DNA from: Oceanihabitans sp. IOP_32
Lineage (GTDB): Bacteria > Bacteroidota > Bacteroidia > Flavobacteriales > Flavobacteriaceae
Assembly: GCF_009498295.1 (NCBI RefSeq)
Contig: NZ_CP040813.1
Coordinates: 62,001 to 126,000, forward strand
Length of the DNA: 64,000 bases
Direction: 5' to 3'
Below, piece by piece: positions 46,928-55,357 of this stretch (positions within the stretch are counted from its first letter, which is position 1; each line of letters starts with the position of its first letter). The position numbers were made by a program, and so were the translations under genes. A model generated the notes under the pieces. The model was not told the origin of the DNA. It saw only the letters and a program-made list of their open reading frames with translations, and did not search any database.

Positions 46928-48391
46928 ATGAAGCAAATTGTTAATATAATTGGATCAGGATTTTCGTCGCTAGCAGCTTCCTGTTACCTCGCTCAACAAG
47001 GTTATGAGGTCACAATTTTCGAGAAAAATGAAACTATTGGAGGTCGTGCAAGGCAAATTAAAAGAGACGGATTCACAATAGATATTGGTCCAACATGGTA
47101 TTGGATGCCAGATATTTTCGAGAGCTTTTTTGCTGATTTTAATAAAAAACCGTCTGATTATTACATCTTAGATAAACTTAACCCAGCATACAGTGTTTAC
47201 TTTGGAAAAGACGATTACATCACTATTGAAGATACCTTAGAAAAAATCATAATAGCATTTGAAAAGGAAGAACCAGGTAGCTCTGAAAAACTAAAACTGT
47301 TTATTGAAGATGCCAAAAACAATTATAAAATAGCCATGAACGACTTGGTTTATAAACCTGGCGTTTCTCCACTAGAACTTGTTACACCCAAAACCATTAA
47401 AAAAATAAATAAATTTTTTAGCACCATTAAAAAAGATGTTAGAAAAGAGTTTAAAAATCATAAATTAATTACCATATTAGAGTTTCCAGTGCTGTTTTTA
47501 GGAGCCAAGCCAAGCGATACCCCCGCCTTTTATAATTTTATGAATTATGCCGATTTTGGTATGGGCACCTTTCACCCGAAAAAAGGCATGTACGAAGTTG
47601 TTTTAGCTATAGAGAACTTAGCCAAAGAACTTGGGGTGAAAATTAAAACTGAGCATCCCATAGACCAAATTATAGTAGAAAATGGTGTAGCCAAGGGCAT
47701 TGTTTCTAAAGGTGAAACCTATAACTCTGATGTGGTTTTAAGTGGCGCCGATTACCACCATACCGAAACACTTCTAGACCAGCCTTACAGACAATACTCA
47801 GAAAAATATTGGAGTAAAAAAGTATTTGCCCCATCGTCTTTGCTGTTTTATGTTGGCTTTGATAAGAAGCTGAAAAATGTAAATCATCATACCCTATTTT
47901 TCGACGTTGATTTTGAGACCCATGCCAAAGCTATTTACGACACCCCTCAATGGCCTGAAAACCCATTGTTTTACGCCAGTTTTCCAAGTATTACAGATTC
48001 CAGTTGTGCTCCAGATGGTAAAGAAGCTGGTATATTTTTAATCCCCTTAGCGCCTGGTATTGAGGATACTGAAGCGCTTAGAACTGAATATTTTGATAAA
48101 ATAATGACGCGTTTCGAGCATGTTACCTCACAAGACGTAAAAAATAATGTTATATTTAAAGAAAGTTTTTGTTTAAAAGATTTTATAGCAGACTACAACT
48201 CGTATAAAGGTAACGCATATGGCATGTCTAACACCTTATTACAAACGGCATTTTTAAGGCCAAAATTAAAAAGTAGTAAAGTTAAAAATTTGTTTTTTAC
48301 TGGTCAACTCACAGTGCCTGGTCCAGGTGTGCCGCCATCTTTAATATCGGGTAAATTAGTTGCAAATTTAGTAGTTAAACATGTGGGCTAA
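46928..48391 (+). CDS. crtI: Phytoene desaturase
   Basis: 487 aa FAD enzyme that desaturates phytoene to lycopene. The dinucleotide-binding motif is at the N-terminus (IIGSGFSSLAAS, residues 6-17, then GGRARQ), and the C-terminal carotenoid-oxidase signature (GQLTVPGPGVPPSLISGK near residue 459) is present. First structural gene of the carotenoid cluster, under the palindrome-covered promoter; crtB follows after 89 bases. Confidence 0.94.
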   Translation: MKQIVNIIGSGFSSLAASCYLAQQGYEVTIFEKNETIGGRARQIKRDGFTIDIGPTWYWMPDIFESFFADFNKKPSDYYILDKLNPAYSVYFGKDDYITIEDTLEKIIIAFEKEEPGSSEKLKLFIEDAKNNYKIAMNDLVYKPGVSPLELVTPKTIKKINKFFSTIKKDVRKEFKNHKLITILEFPVLFLGAKPSDTPAFYNFMNYADFGMGTFHPKKGMYEVVLAIENLAKELGVKIKTEHPIDQIIVENGVAKGIVSKGETYNSDVVLSGADYHHTETLLDQPYRQYSEKYWSKKVFAPSSLLFYVGFDKKLKNVNHHTLFFDVDFETHAKAIYDTPQWPENPLFYASFPSITDSSCAPDGKEAGIFLIPLAPGIEDTEALRTEYFDKIMTRFEHVTSQDVKNNVIFKESFCLKDFIADYNSYKGNAYGMSNTLLQTAFLRPKLKSSKVKNLFFTGQLTVPGPGVPPSLISGKLVANLVVKHVG

Positions 48392-48480
48392 TAAAAACAT
48401 CTAGTTAATTGTGTGGTTAAAATTCATACTAATCAAACTGGCAAAATCGTTAAATAACTATGTATTTAAACATTAAATAA

Positions 48481-49323
48481 ATGAAGCTTCTTTTTGATAC
48501 CGTTTCTTATAAATCTAGCAAGCTAGTGACTAAAACGTACAGCACGTCTTTTTCATTGGCTACAAAAATGTTAGCACCCGATATTAGGGCTCATATTTAT
48601 AATATTTACGGTTTTGTGCGTTTTGCAGACGAAATTGTAGATTCTTTTCATGAGTACGATAAAGACTTGCTTTTAAATAAATTTAAAGAAGATCTGGATT
48701 TTGCAATTGAAAATAAAATTAGTTTAAATCCCATACTTAACGCCTTCCAACATACTTATCACAAATATAATATTAACAGAGACTTTGTTAATGCTTTTAT
48801 GACTAGTATGCAGTTAGATTTACATAAAAAAGAATACCTTACAAAAGAGGAGTTTAATGCTTACATTTATGGTTCGGCAGACGTGGTTGGTCTTATGTGT
48901 TTGCAAGTGTTTGTAAAAGGTAATACGGATCAATTTAATACCTTAAAAGAAAGTGCTATGGCCTTAGGCTCGGCTTTTCAAAAGGTTAATTTCTTAAGAG
49001 ATTTAAAAGCCGATTTCGAAGGTTTAGATCGCACTTACTTTCCTAATACCGATTTAAAGAATCTTAATGAAGTTTCTAAACAAAACATAATAGACGATAT
49101 AGAATTAGACTTTAAAAAAGGACTAGAAGGTATAAAAAGACTCCCTATTGAAGCTAAATTTGGCGTGTTTATGGCTTACAGGTACTACTGTCAATTATTA
49201 AAAAAATTAAAGAAAACTCCTGCTTTACAAATAAAAAACACTCGAATTAGAGTTTCTAATTCAAAGAAAATTGAACTTTTAATGCGAAGCTACATAAAAT
49301 ATCAACTTAATTTAATCCAGTAA
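48481..49323 (+). CDS. crtB: Phytoene synthase
   Basis: 280 aa prenyltransferase joining two geranylgeranyl diphosphates into phytoene. Both Mg-binding Asp-rich segments are visible: FADEIVDSF (near residue 51) and LRDLKADFEGLDRTYFP (near residue 173). Length matches bacterial CrtB. Follows crtI on the same strand and precedes crtZ by 18 bases. Confidence 0.94.
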   Translation: MKLLFDTVSYKSSKLVTKTYSTSFSLATKMLAPDIRAHIYNIYGFVRFADEIVDSFHEYDKDLLLNKFKEDLDFAIENKISLNPILNAFQHTYHKYNINRDFVNAFMTSMQLDLHKKEYLTKEEFNAYIYGSADVVGLMCLQVFVKGNTDQFNTLKESAMALGSAFQKVNFLRDLKADFEGLDRTYFPNTDLKNLNEVSKQNIIDDIELDFKKGLEGIKRLPIEAKFGVFMAYRYYCQLLKKLKKTPALQIKNTRIRVSNSKKIELLMRSYIKYQLNLIQ

Positions 49324-49341
49324 AACTAAATACAAACTATT

Positions 49342-49791
49342 ATGCAAACTTTATATTGGATACTCATTTTTTTAGGAACCTTTTGCGGTATGGAATTTAT
49401 GGCATGGTTTACACACAAATATATTATGCATGGTTTTTTATGGAGCTTACACAAAGACCACCACATTAAAGATCACGACAGTTGGTTTGAGCGTAATGAT
49501 TTTTTCTTTATTTTTTATGCCATCGTTAGCATGACTTTTATAGTACTTTGGAGCGACTACAACCTTTGGATAGGACTACCTATTGGATTGGGTATTCTCG
49601 CCTACGGAATATCGTATTTTATAGTTCACGATATTTTTATTCACCAGCGCTTTAAACTGCTTAGAAACATAAATAACCGTTACGCCAAAGGCATTAGGCG
49701 TGCTCATAAAATGCACCACAAGCATATTGGTAAAGAAAAAGGAGAATGTTTTGGAATGTTATTCGTGCCCTTTAAATATTTTAAAAAATAG
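49342..49791 (+). CDS. crtZ: Beta-carotene hydroxylase
   Basis: 149 aa membrane di-iron hydroxylase that adds the 3-hydroxyls to beta-carotene, giving zeaxanthin. The histidine clusters of the family are complete: HKYIMHG, HKDHH, HDIFIHQRF and HKMHHKH. Several hydrophobic helices. Last gene of the cluster. A lycopene cyclase (crtY), needed between CrtI and CrtZ, is not in the window and must be encoded elsewhere. Confidence 0.92.
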   Translation: MQTLYWILIFLGTFCGMEFMAWFTHKYIMHGFLWSLHKDHHIKDHDSWFERNDFFFIFYAIVSMTFIVLWSDYNLWIGLPIGLGILAYGISYFIVHDIFIHQRFKLLRNINNRYAKGIRRAHKMHHKHIGKEKGECFGMLFVPFKYFKK

Positions 49792-49974
49792 TATCCATTC
49801 TCTTCGAAACCTCTGGATTTCTCATTTATTTAATTTAGAATACCAATAACTATTAGATATAAGCCATACCTGTTTAGCAAATTAAAAACAATTTCTAAGT
49901 GCTTTTAAAACGTTACAAGCTTCATTATTTCAATACAGAAATAATCCAGAAAGTCGCCTGCATTTTTTTTAGAA

Positions 49975-50328
49975 CTAATATATTTTTTTTTGGAAAATAT
50001 AAAATAATGCAGAACCGACGATATACAACACAACATCAATAATATCGGCGGTATAGCGTGTGTTGTTCTGAGGTAACCACCACTCAAAATACAAAGCGTA
50101 ATACAGTGTAAGTCCAATTACAGCTCCCATAGGAATAAACAAACTGTTGTTCTTATGTATCATGCGCACCACTACTAAGCACAAACTTAAAACAAGTGGC
50201 ATACACAATACATTACTGAGGTAATTATGTATCCAACTAGGTAGTATTAAACCGACGATTTTGGCTAAATATATTCCTAAAGAAAGCGCGAAAATTCCAA
50301 TAAATAAAGGATTTTTTAAAATACTCAT
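49975..50328 (-). CDS. Small integral membrane protein
   Basis: 117 aa with four predicted membrane helices. The motif EWWLPQNNTRYTADIIDVVLYIVG has the acid/aromatic pattern of VanZ-like proteins, but the match is weak and no function is claimed. The ATG at 50328 overlaps the stop of the zinc-ribbon gene (ATGA), so the two are co-translated; the longer frame to 50388 only reads through that gene. The 183-base gap to crtZ shows no clear element apart from AT-rich runs. Confidence 0.7.
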   Translation of the reverse strand: MSILKNPLFIGIFALSLGIYLAKIVGLILPSWIHNYLSNVLCMPLVLSLCLVVVRMIHKNNSLFIPMGAVIGLTLYYALYFEWWLPQNNTRYTADIIDVVLYIVGSALFYIFQKKIY

Positions 50329-50630
50329 GCTGCAATAGAGCTTATTAACCAAGCGATAAACATGCCAATAGCCATAATAACTACCCAAATGGTTTTTATG
50401 ATTTTAACCACCACACGAACCAATAAAAACCTATGATTCCCATACTTCTCAAAGAACGACGGATTGTTTTTTTTCTCTAAGCGGCGCTGCTCTAATCGCG
50501 CTTCTTCCTCTTTTTTAAACTCTTGCTCACGCCGTTTTTTATATGATAATATCGTATTACATTTTGAGCAATAATCCCTATTCACATTATAAACGCCACA
50601 ATTAGGACACTTTATATTCTGGTAACTCAT
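50325..50630 (-). CDS. Zinc-ribbon membrane protein
   Basis: 101 aa. N-terminal zinc ribbon (CPNC at residues 8-11, CSKC at 21-24), a highly charged Lys/Glu/Arg helix (about 30-55), then one C-terminal membrane helix (TIWVVIMAIGMFIAWLI). No named family recognised. Four-base overlap with the downstream membrane protein indicates a two-gene unit and probably a joint function in the inner membrane. Confidence 0.75.
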   Translation of the reverse strand: MSYQNIKCPNCGVYNVNRDYCSKCNTILSYKKRREQEFKKEEEARLEQRRLEKKNNPSFFEKYGNHRFLLVRVVVKIIKTIWVVIMAIGMFIAWLISSIAA

Positions 50631-50795
50631 AGAAGCAACAACGATTAATTGTAAAGATATTAATAATTAAAGTATTTTTTGAAATTAAACATGCCATATC
50701 CAGGAGGGAATCCCGTTTTAAGAAGCTTGTAGCGTTTAAAGCTCATCTTTATATTATTAGAGCAATAAAAAGCAATAGTTTTCTGCCTCGCAAGA

Positions 50796-51353
50796 CTATT
50801 CTAATAATCCGTCGATAGTTTGTCTAACCGAATCACTGTTCCAATTTGCAGCGCCAGTTTTATCGATAACAACACGACCTTTTTTATCTATTAAATACGT
50901 TCGTGGTATACCTGTAACATTAAAAAAATCTGAGTTAGAAACTTGCCTGTACACATTAAAATCGTAATTATTCTTTTGTAGAAAAGAGTTGACTCGCTCT
51001 GGAGATTCATCGGATATTAAAACAAAAACTATCTTATCCTTGTAATCGTTATGCAATTTTTGAAGACTAGGCATTTCAGCAATACAAGGCGGACACCATG
51101 TGGCCCAAAAGTTAACCAACACCACTTTACCTTTAGTGTCTTCAAAATTTAGAATGCTACCATCTTTATCCATTAACTTCCAATCGTAAACCGTGACAGT
51201 ATCCTGCTTACTTTTATCAATTACAGAAGGACTAAATAACGCTAAACCTTTTTGCAAAAACACTTGTATGGGTTTTCTTGTTTGTGGAATTAAAAAAAGT
51301 GCTATTAGGATAAGAAATATTATATTATTCCGTTGTTTTTTAGTGATTTTCAT
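50796..51353 (-). CDS. TlpA-like thioredoxin-fold protein, membrane-anchored
   Basis: 185 aa. One N-terminal membrane helix (about residues 10-22) anchors a periplasmic thioredoxin domain with the active site WCPPC (Cys87, Cys90) in NFWATWCPPC, and a cis-Pro in GIPRTYLID. The TlpA/ResA class usually keeps cytochrome or other envelope thiols reduced. No cytochrome gene lies nearby, so the partner is unknown. Monocistronic by spacing. Confidence 0.9.
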   Translation of the reverse strand: MKITKKQRNNIIFLILIALFLIPQTRKPIQVFLQKGLALFSPSVIDKSKQDTVTVYDWKLMDKDGSILNFEDTKGKVVLVNFWATWCPPCIAEMPSLQKLHNDYKDKIVFVLISDESPERVNSFLQKNNYDFNVYRQVSNSDFFNVTGIPRTYLIDKKGRVVIDKTGAANWNSDSVRQTIDGLLE

Positions 51354-51523
51354 AACAAATAAACTGCATTTTTTAAGTTTAAACTTAGGTCTTCAAAACT
51401 AATAAAATAAAACGCCCAAATTACATTTATAAGTATAGGTTTTTAGGCATAGTTTATAATACGATTTAAAAACCATACCGGGAGTTCGCTTTTTCAGTAA
51501 ACACCTGAGTTTTTAATTATAGC

Positions 51524-51551
51524 AAAAAAAAACCTCCAATAACGGAGGTTT
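51524..51551 (-). terminator. Terminator after the DUF5606 gene
   Basis: On the minus strand: 8-bp stem AAACCTCC/GGAGGTTT (51551-51544 with 51537-51530), 6-base loop, then nine T. It lies 23 bases after the gene's stop. Confidence 0.88.
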
Positions 51552-51574
51552 CTTATATAACCATATAAACTTAT

Positions 51575-52009
51575 TTATTTGGTATCTTCCTGTGCACTAG
51601 GAGCATCTTCTTTTTCAGTATCCAATAGTCCTAACATATCGTGCTCTTGTAAAATATTGTACCACTGCAGTACTTTTTTTATATCGCTAGCATACACCCT
51701 ATCTTCATCGTAATTTGGCAGAACATTAAAGAAATATTCCTCTAATTTATCTTTGCTATCTTTAGGGTTTATGCTCGTTTTTTCTCCGCTTTCTTTTTCT
51801 TTAATTTTAGCTAAAACCTCCTTTAAAGGCATATCTTCCTCTAAAGTGTAAATAGCTATGTCGTTTAAAACACTAATATTTTGTTGGGCGGTTACCGTTA
51901 TTCTTTTTTTATCTAGCAACGATTCTGCTATAAAAGCACCTCTAGCTTGGGTAATAAATTGATACAAACCTGGTTTTCCCGAAATGGCTAAAATTTTATC
52001 TAAACTCAT
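51575..52009 (-). CDS. DUF5606 domain-containing protein
   Basis: 144 aa. The start MSLDKILAISGKPGLYQFI matches the conserved DUF5606 family of Bacteroidota, followed by a beta-rich region (QQNISVLNDIAIYTLEE) and an acidic C-terminus. Function unknown. Encoded directly downstream of peptide deformylase and RuvX in the same direction, an arrangement common in the phylum, with its own terminator. Confidence 0.88.
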   Translation of the reverse strand: MSLDKILAISGKPGLYQFITQARGAFIAESLLDKKRITVTAQQNISVLNDIAIYTLEEDMPLKEVLAKIKEKESGEKTSINPKDSKDKLEEYFFNVLPNYDEDRVYASDIKKVLQWYNILQEHDMLGLLDTEKEDAPSAQEDTK

Positions 52010-52070
52010 AAATTCTTATTATTTTTTTGAAAGTCGCAAATATCAATCGTTTAATATTATACTGCAACAT

Positions 52071-52661
52071 TTAACGTCTCTTTTTTTGGTCTGAAAAACG
52101 CATACGATAATCCACACTAATATTTCCTTTAGAAATATTATTTAGTTTTCCTTTTAATAAGCGCTTTTTAAAACTAGATAACTTATCGGTAAACAAAATA
52201 CCTTCAATATGGTCGTACTCGTGCTGAATTACTCTTGCGATTATACCATCGAACACTTCCGTATGTTTTTCGAAGTTTTCATCTAAGTATTCTATAGTTA
52301 TTTTGGGCTGTCTATAAACATCTTCTCTAACATCTGGAATACTTAAACAGCCTTCGTTAAAAGCCCATTCTTCACCGTCCTCTTGTATAATTTTCGCATT
52401 AATAAATACACGTTTAAATTCCTTTAACTCCTTTCTCTCTTCTTCAGAAAACTCTTCATATTCCGAAAAAGGCTCTGTATCTACTAAAAACAAACGAATT
52501 GCTAATCCTATTTGCGGTGCTGCCAAACCCACACCAGAGGCATTATACATGGTTTCGAACATGTTTTCTAAAAGCGTATCTAAATTAGGATAGTCTTTTG
52601 TAATATCGACACCTTTTTTTTTCAAAACAGGGTCACCATAGGCTACAACTGGTAAAATCAT
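52071..52661 (-). CDS. def: Peptide deformylase
   Basis: 196 aa metalloenzyme removing the formyl group from new proteins. All three motifs are present: GVGLAAPQIG (residues 43-52), EGCLS (near 117) with the metal-binding Cys, and QHEYDHIEG (near 150) with the two His ligands and catalytic Glu. A TATTTTTG promoter-like box (52692-52685, minus) precedes it by 23 bases. Essential housekeeping gene. Confidence 0.96.
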   Translation of the reverse strand: MILPVVAYGDPVLKKKGVDITKDYPNLDTLLENMFETMYNASGVGLAAPQIGLAIRLFLVDTEPFSEYEEFSEEERKELKEFKRVFINAKIIQEDGEEWAFNEGCLSIPDVREDVYRQPKITIEYLDENFEKHTEVFDGIIARVIQHEYDHIEGILFTDKLSSFKKRLLKGKLNNISKGNISVDYRMRFSDQKKRR

Positions 52662-52684
52662 TATAATTAGATTATTTATTTTGG

Positions 52685-52692
52685 CAAAAATA
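52685..52692 (-). promoter_or_regulatory. -7 box of def
   Basis: Minus-strand TATTTTTG, TAnnTTTG consensus, 23 bases before the def start codon. Confidence 0.45.
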
Positions 52693-52751
52693 CAATACTA
52701 AATAACTAAAGAAAGTATTTTGAGCTTAAAAAAAGAAAAATCCTTAAAATA

Positions 52752-53162
52752 TTATTTGGCGTATAAATAACTTTGTAAAATAAGTGTCGCGCTAATTTCG
52801 TCGATAAGGGCTTTGTTTTTTCGTTGTTGCTTTTTTAAACCACTATCAATCATGGTTTGAAATGCCATTTTTGAAGTAAAGCGCTCGTCTACCCTAGTAA
52901 TGGGGATTGATGGAAACTGCTGCGCTAAAGTTTTTAAGAATGGTTGAATTAGTTTTTCACTCTCGGAAGCTGTATTATCCATTTGTTTGGGCTCTCCAAC
53001 TAAAAAAAGCTCTACTTTTTCTTTAGAAGTATAGTCTTTCAAGAACGGAATTAGTTCTTTGGTGTTAACTGTAACAAGGCCAGAGGCAATAATCTGCAAC
53101 TGGTCTGTTACAGCGATTCCCGTTCGTTTCATACCATAATCTATTGCTAAAATACGTGTCAT
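52752..53162 (-). CDS. ruvX: Holliday junction resolvase-like protein RuvX (YqgF)
   Basis: 136 aa RNase H-fold protein. Motif ILAIDYGMKRTGIAV (residues 4-18) carries the first catalytic Asp; VGEPKQ and RVDERFTS hold further active-site residues. Proposed role in rRNA 5'-end maturation or junction resolution. Upstream of def in the same direction and divergent from dapD. Confidence 0.93.
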   Translation of the reverse strand: MTRILAIDYGMKRTGIAVTDQLQIIASGLVTVNTKELIPFLKDYTSKEKVELFLVGEPKQMDNTASESEKLIQPFLKTLAQQFPSIPITRVDERFTSKMAFQTMIDSGLKKQQRKNKALIDEISATLILQSYLYAK

Positions 53163-53176
53163 AACTACCTTTTGTG

Positions 53177-53184
53177 CAAAAATA
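53177..53184 (-). promoter_or_regulatory. -7 box of ruvX
   Basis: Minus-strand TATTTTTG, 14 bases before the ruvX start codon. Confidence 0.42.
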
Positions 53185-53370
53185 AGCTTTTAATACAAAA
53201 AACTACACTTTATTTGTTATTTAGAATTATGCACTTACACTGCCATGCTATAACATGTATTTATAAATTTCGGTATTAATACATTAAGAAACCTATAGTG
53301 CGTTTAATACGGTATAAGCAGGGTTGGTATAATTCTAGCCATTTCAGTATCCTTTTTAAAACTTAGACAT

Positions 53371-53378
53371 TATATTTG
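53371..53378 (+). promoter_or_regulatory. -7 box of dapD
   Basis: TATATTTG, exact TAnnTTTG match, 20 bases before the dapD ATG. A 7-bp inverted repeat TTGGTAT (53324-53330) / ATACCAA (53391-53397) flanks it. Confidence 0.58.
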
Positions 53379-53398
53379 CTCAAAATTTTGATACCAAT

Positions 53399-54214
53399 AT
53401 GAAAGCATTACAAAAAACCATAGAAAACGCTTGGGATGACAGAGCGCTTTTAAAAGATGATAAAACAACCTCGGCCATTAGAGAAGTTATAGACCTTTTA
53501 GATAAGGGTGAATTACGCGTTGCCGAACCTACGGCTAACGGATGGCAAGTTAACGAATGGGTAAAAAAGGCCGTAGTTTTATATTTTCCTATTCAAAACA
53601 TGGAAACCTTAGAAGCTGGAATTTTTGAATACCACGATAAAATTCCTTTAAAAAGAGGCTATGCTGAAAAAGGAATACGGGTGGTACCAAATGCGGTCGC
53701 AAGACATGGCGCCTATATTTCTAATGGCACCATTTTAATGCCAAGTTATGTTAATATTGGTGCTTATGTTGATGAAGGCACGATGGTAGATACCTGGGCA
53801 ACAGTGGGTAGCTGCGCGCAAATTGGTAAAAACGTTCATTTATCTGGCGGTGTAGGTATTGGTGGGGTTCTAGAACCTTTACAAGCCGCGCCAGTTATTA
53901 TTGAAGATAATGCTTTTATTGGTAGTCGTTGTATTGTTGTTGAAGGTGTTCACGTCGAGACTGAAGCCGTATTAGGAGCCGGTGTTGTGTTAACTATGAG
54001 CACCAAAATTATTGATGTTACTGGTAGTGAACCTATAGAATATAAAGGGAAAGTGCCTGCTCGCAGTGTGGTGATTCCTGGTAGTTACGCAAAAGATTTT
54101 CCGTCGGGATCATACAACGTACCTTGTGCTTTAATAATTGGTAAGCGCAAAGAAAGTACCAATAAAAAAACATCTCTTAATGATGCCCTTCGCGAGCATA
54201 ATGTTGCGGTTTAA
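53399..54214 (+). CDS. dapD: 2,3,4,5-tetrahydropyridine-2,6-dicarboxylate N-succinyltransferase
   Basis: 271 aa enzyme of lysine and meso-diaminopimelate synthesis, using succinyl-CoA. N-terminal helical domain, then the left-handed beta-helix of hexapeptide repeats (about residues 105-220: VNIGAYVDEGTMVDTWATVGS, IGGVLEPLQAAPVIIEDNAFIGS). Length is typical. Supplies peptidoglycan precursor. 96 bases before the glycosyltransferase gene and probably transcribed separately from the surface glycan genes. Confidence 0.95.
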   Translation: MKALQKTIENAWDDRALLKDDKTTSAIREVIDLLDKGELRVAEPTANGWQVNEWVKKAVVLYFPIQNMETLEAGIFEYHDKIPLKRGYAEKGIRVVPNAVARHGAYISNGTILMPSYVNIGAYVDEGTMVDTWATVGSCAQIGKNVHLSGGVGIGGVLEPLQAAPVIIEDNAFIGSRCIVVEGVHVETEAVLGAGVVLTMSTKIIDVTGSEPIEYKGKVPARSVVIPGSYAKDFPSGSYNVPCALIIGKRKESTNKKTSLNDALREHNVAV

Positions 54215-54310
54215 TTCTTTTTTACAAAAGTTTTTATGCTAACATTTTAAAAGTTAAAGGATTAAAATTGACGTTTGATATTCCATAATGAGAATTTTAA
54301 AATTTGAAGT

Positions 54311-55357
54311 ATGAAAATTTTAGTAATACAACAAAAAATGATTGGCGATGTGCTTACAAGCAGTATTTTGTTTGAAGCACTTCGCCAAAAATATCCAGAA
54401 GCGCAACTAGATTATTTAATTAACTCGCACACCTTTCCTGTTGTAGAACACCATCCTTTTATCGATAATTTTATCTTTTTCACCAAAGAGGCTGAGTCTA
54501 GTAAACGCGAACTTTTTAAATTTGCTAAAGCCATAAGAAAACGTGAATACGATGTGGTTATTGATGTGTATTCTAAACTTTCTAGTAATTTAATTTCTTG
54601 GTTTTCTGGTGCTGAAATTAAAATCTCTTATTATAAATATTACACGTCGTTTTTGTATCATCATAACATAAAACGCCAAGAAAGCACCAAAGAAAATTCA
54701 AATTTAGCGCTTATACACAGAATGCAATTATTAGCGCCTTTAGGTATTGAAGCTAGCTCTATTAAACCAAAAATATATTTAACAGACACTGAAATTACAA
54801 CTAGCAAACAGTTTTTAGAAAAACATAAAATAGACCTCGACCAACCCTTGTTTATGATAAGCGTTTTGGGAAGTGGCGAGAATAAAACCTATCCGTATTC
54901 GTACATGGCCAAAGTTATTGATGCGATTGTAGAAAAAACCGATGGACAAATTCTGTTTAATTATATCCCGAAACAAGAGGCTCAAGCACGGGCAATTTTA
55001 AACTTATGTGCTGCTAAAACGCAAAACCATATTAAATTTGACGTGTTTGGAAAAAGCTTAAGAGATTTTCTAGCGATAACACAGCATTGTAACGCTGTTA
55101 TTGGCAACGAAGGTGGAGCTATAAATATGGCTAAAGCTCTTAATATAAAAACCTTTGCTATTTATTCGCCTTGGATTGATAAAGCCTCATGGAGTCTATT
55201 TAATGACAAAAATAACGTAGGCGTACATTTAAAAGACGATAAACCTGAGTTATACACGAAGCCTGAGAAAACCTATAAGAAAGAAGCTTTAGCCTTATAT
55301 AAGCAGTTTAAACCTAAGTTGTTTTTGGACAAGCTTAAAGATTTTTTGGATAATTAA
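54311..55357 (+). CDS. Glycosyltransferase family 9 (heptosyltransferase-like)
   Basis: 348 aa GT-B fold enzyme. The N-terminus KILVIQQKMIGDVLTSSILFEAL is the GT9 signature region, and FGKSLRDFLAITQHCNAVIGNEGGAINMAKAL (near residues 245-277) is the donor-binding block. Expected to add a heptose or related sugar to lipopolysaccharide at the inner-membrane face. Converges with the next gene, sharing the 4-base palindrome TTAA as both stop codons. Confidence 0.9.
   Translation: MKILVIQQKMIGDVLTSSILFEALRQKYPEAQLDYLINSHTFPVVEHHPFIDNFIFFTKEAESSKRELFKFAKAIRKREYDVVIDVYSKLSSNLISWFSGAEIKISYYKYYTSFLYHHNIKRQESTKENSNLALIHRMQLLAPLGIEASSIKPKIYLTDTEITTSKQFLEKHKIDLDQPLFMISVLGSGENKTYPYSYMAKVIDAIVEKTDGQILFNYIPKQEAQARAILNLCAAKTQNHIKFDVFGKSLRDFLAITQHCNAVIGNEGGAINMAKALNIKTFAIYSPWIDKASWSLFNDKNNVGVHLKDDKPELYTKPEKTYKKEALALYKQFKPKLFLDKLKDFLDN

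Noticed and set aside
49905-50117. 70-codon minus-strand frame near the end of the small membrane protein
   Set aside because: Overlaps the better-supported membrane protein gene (ATGA-coupled) in another frame.
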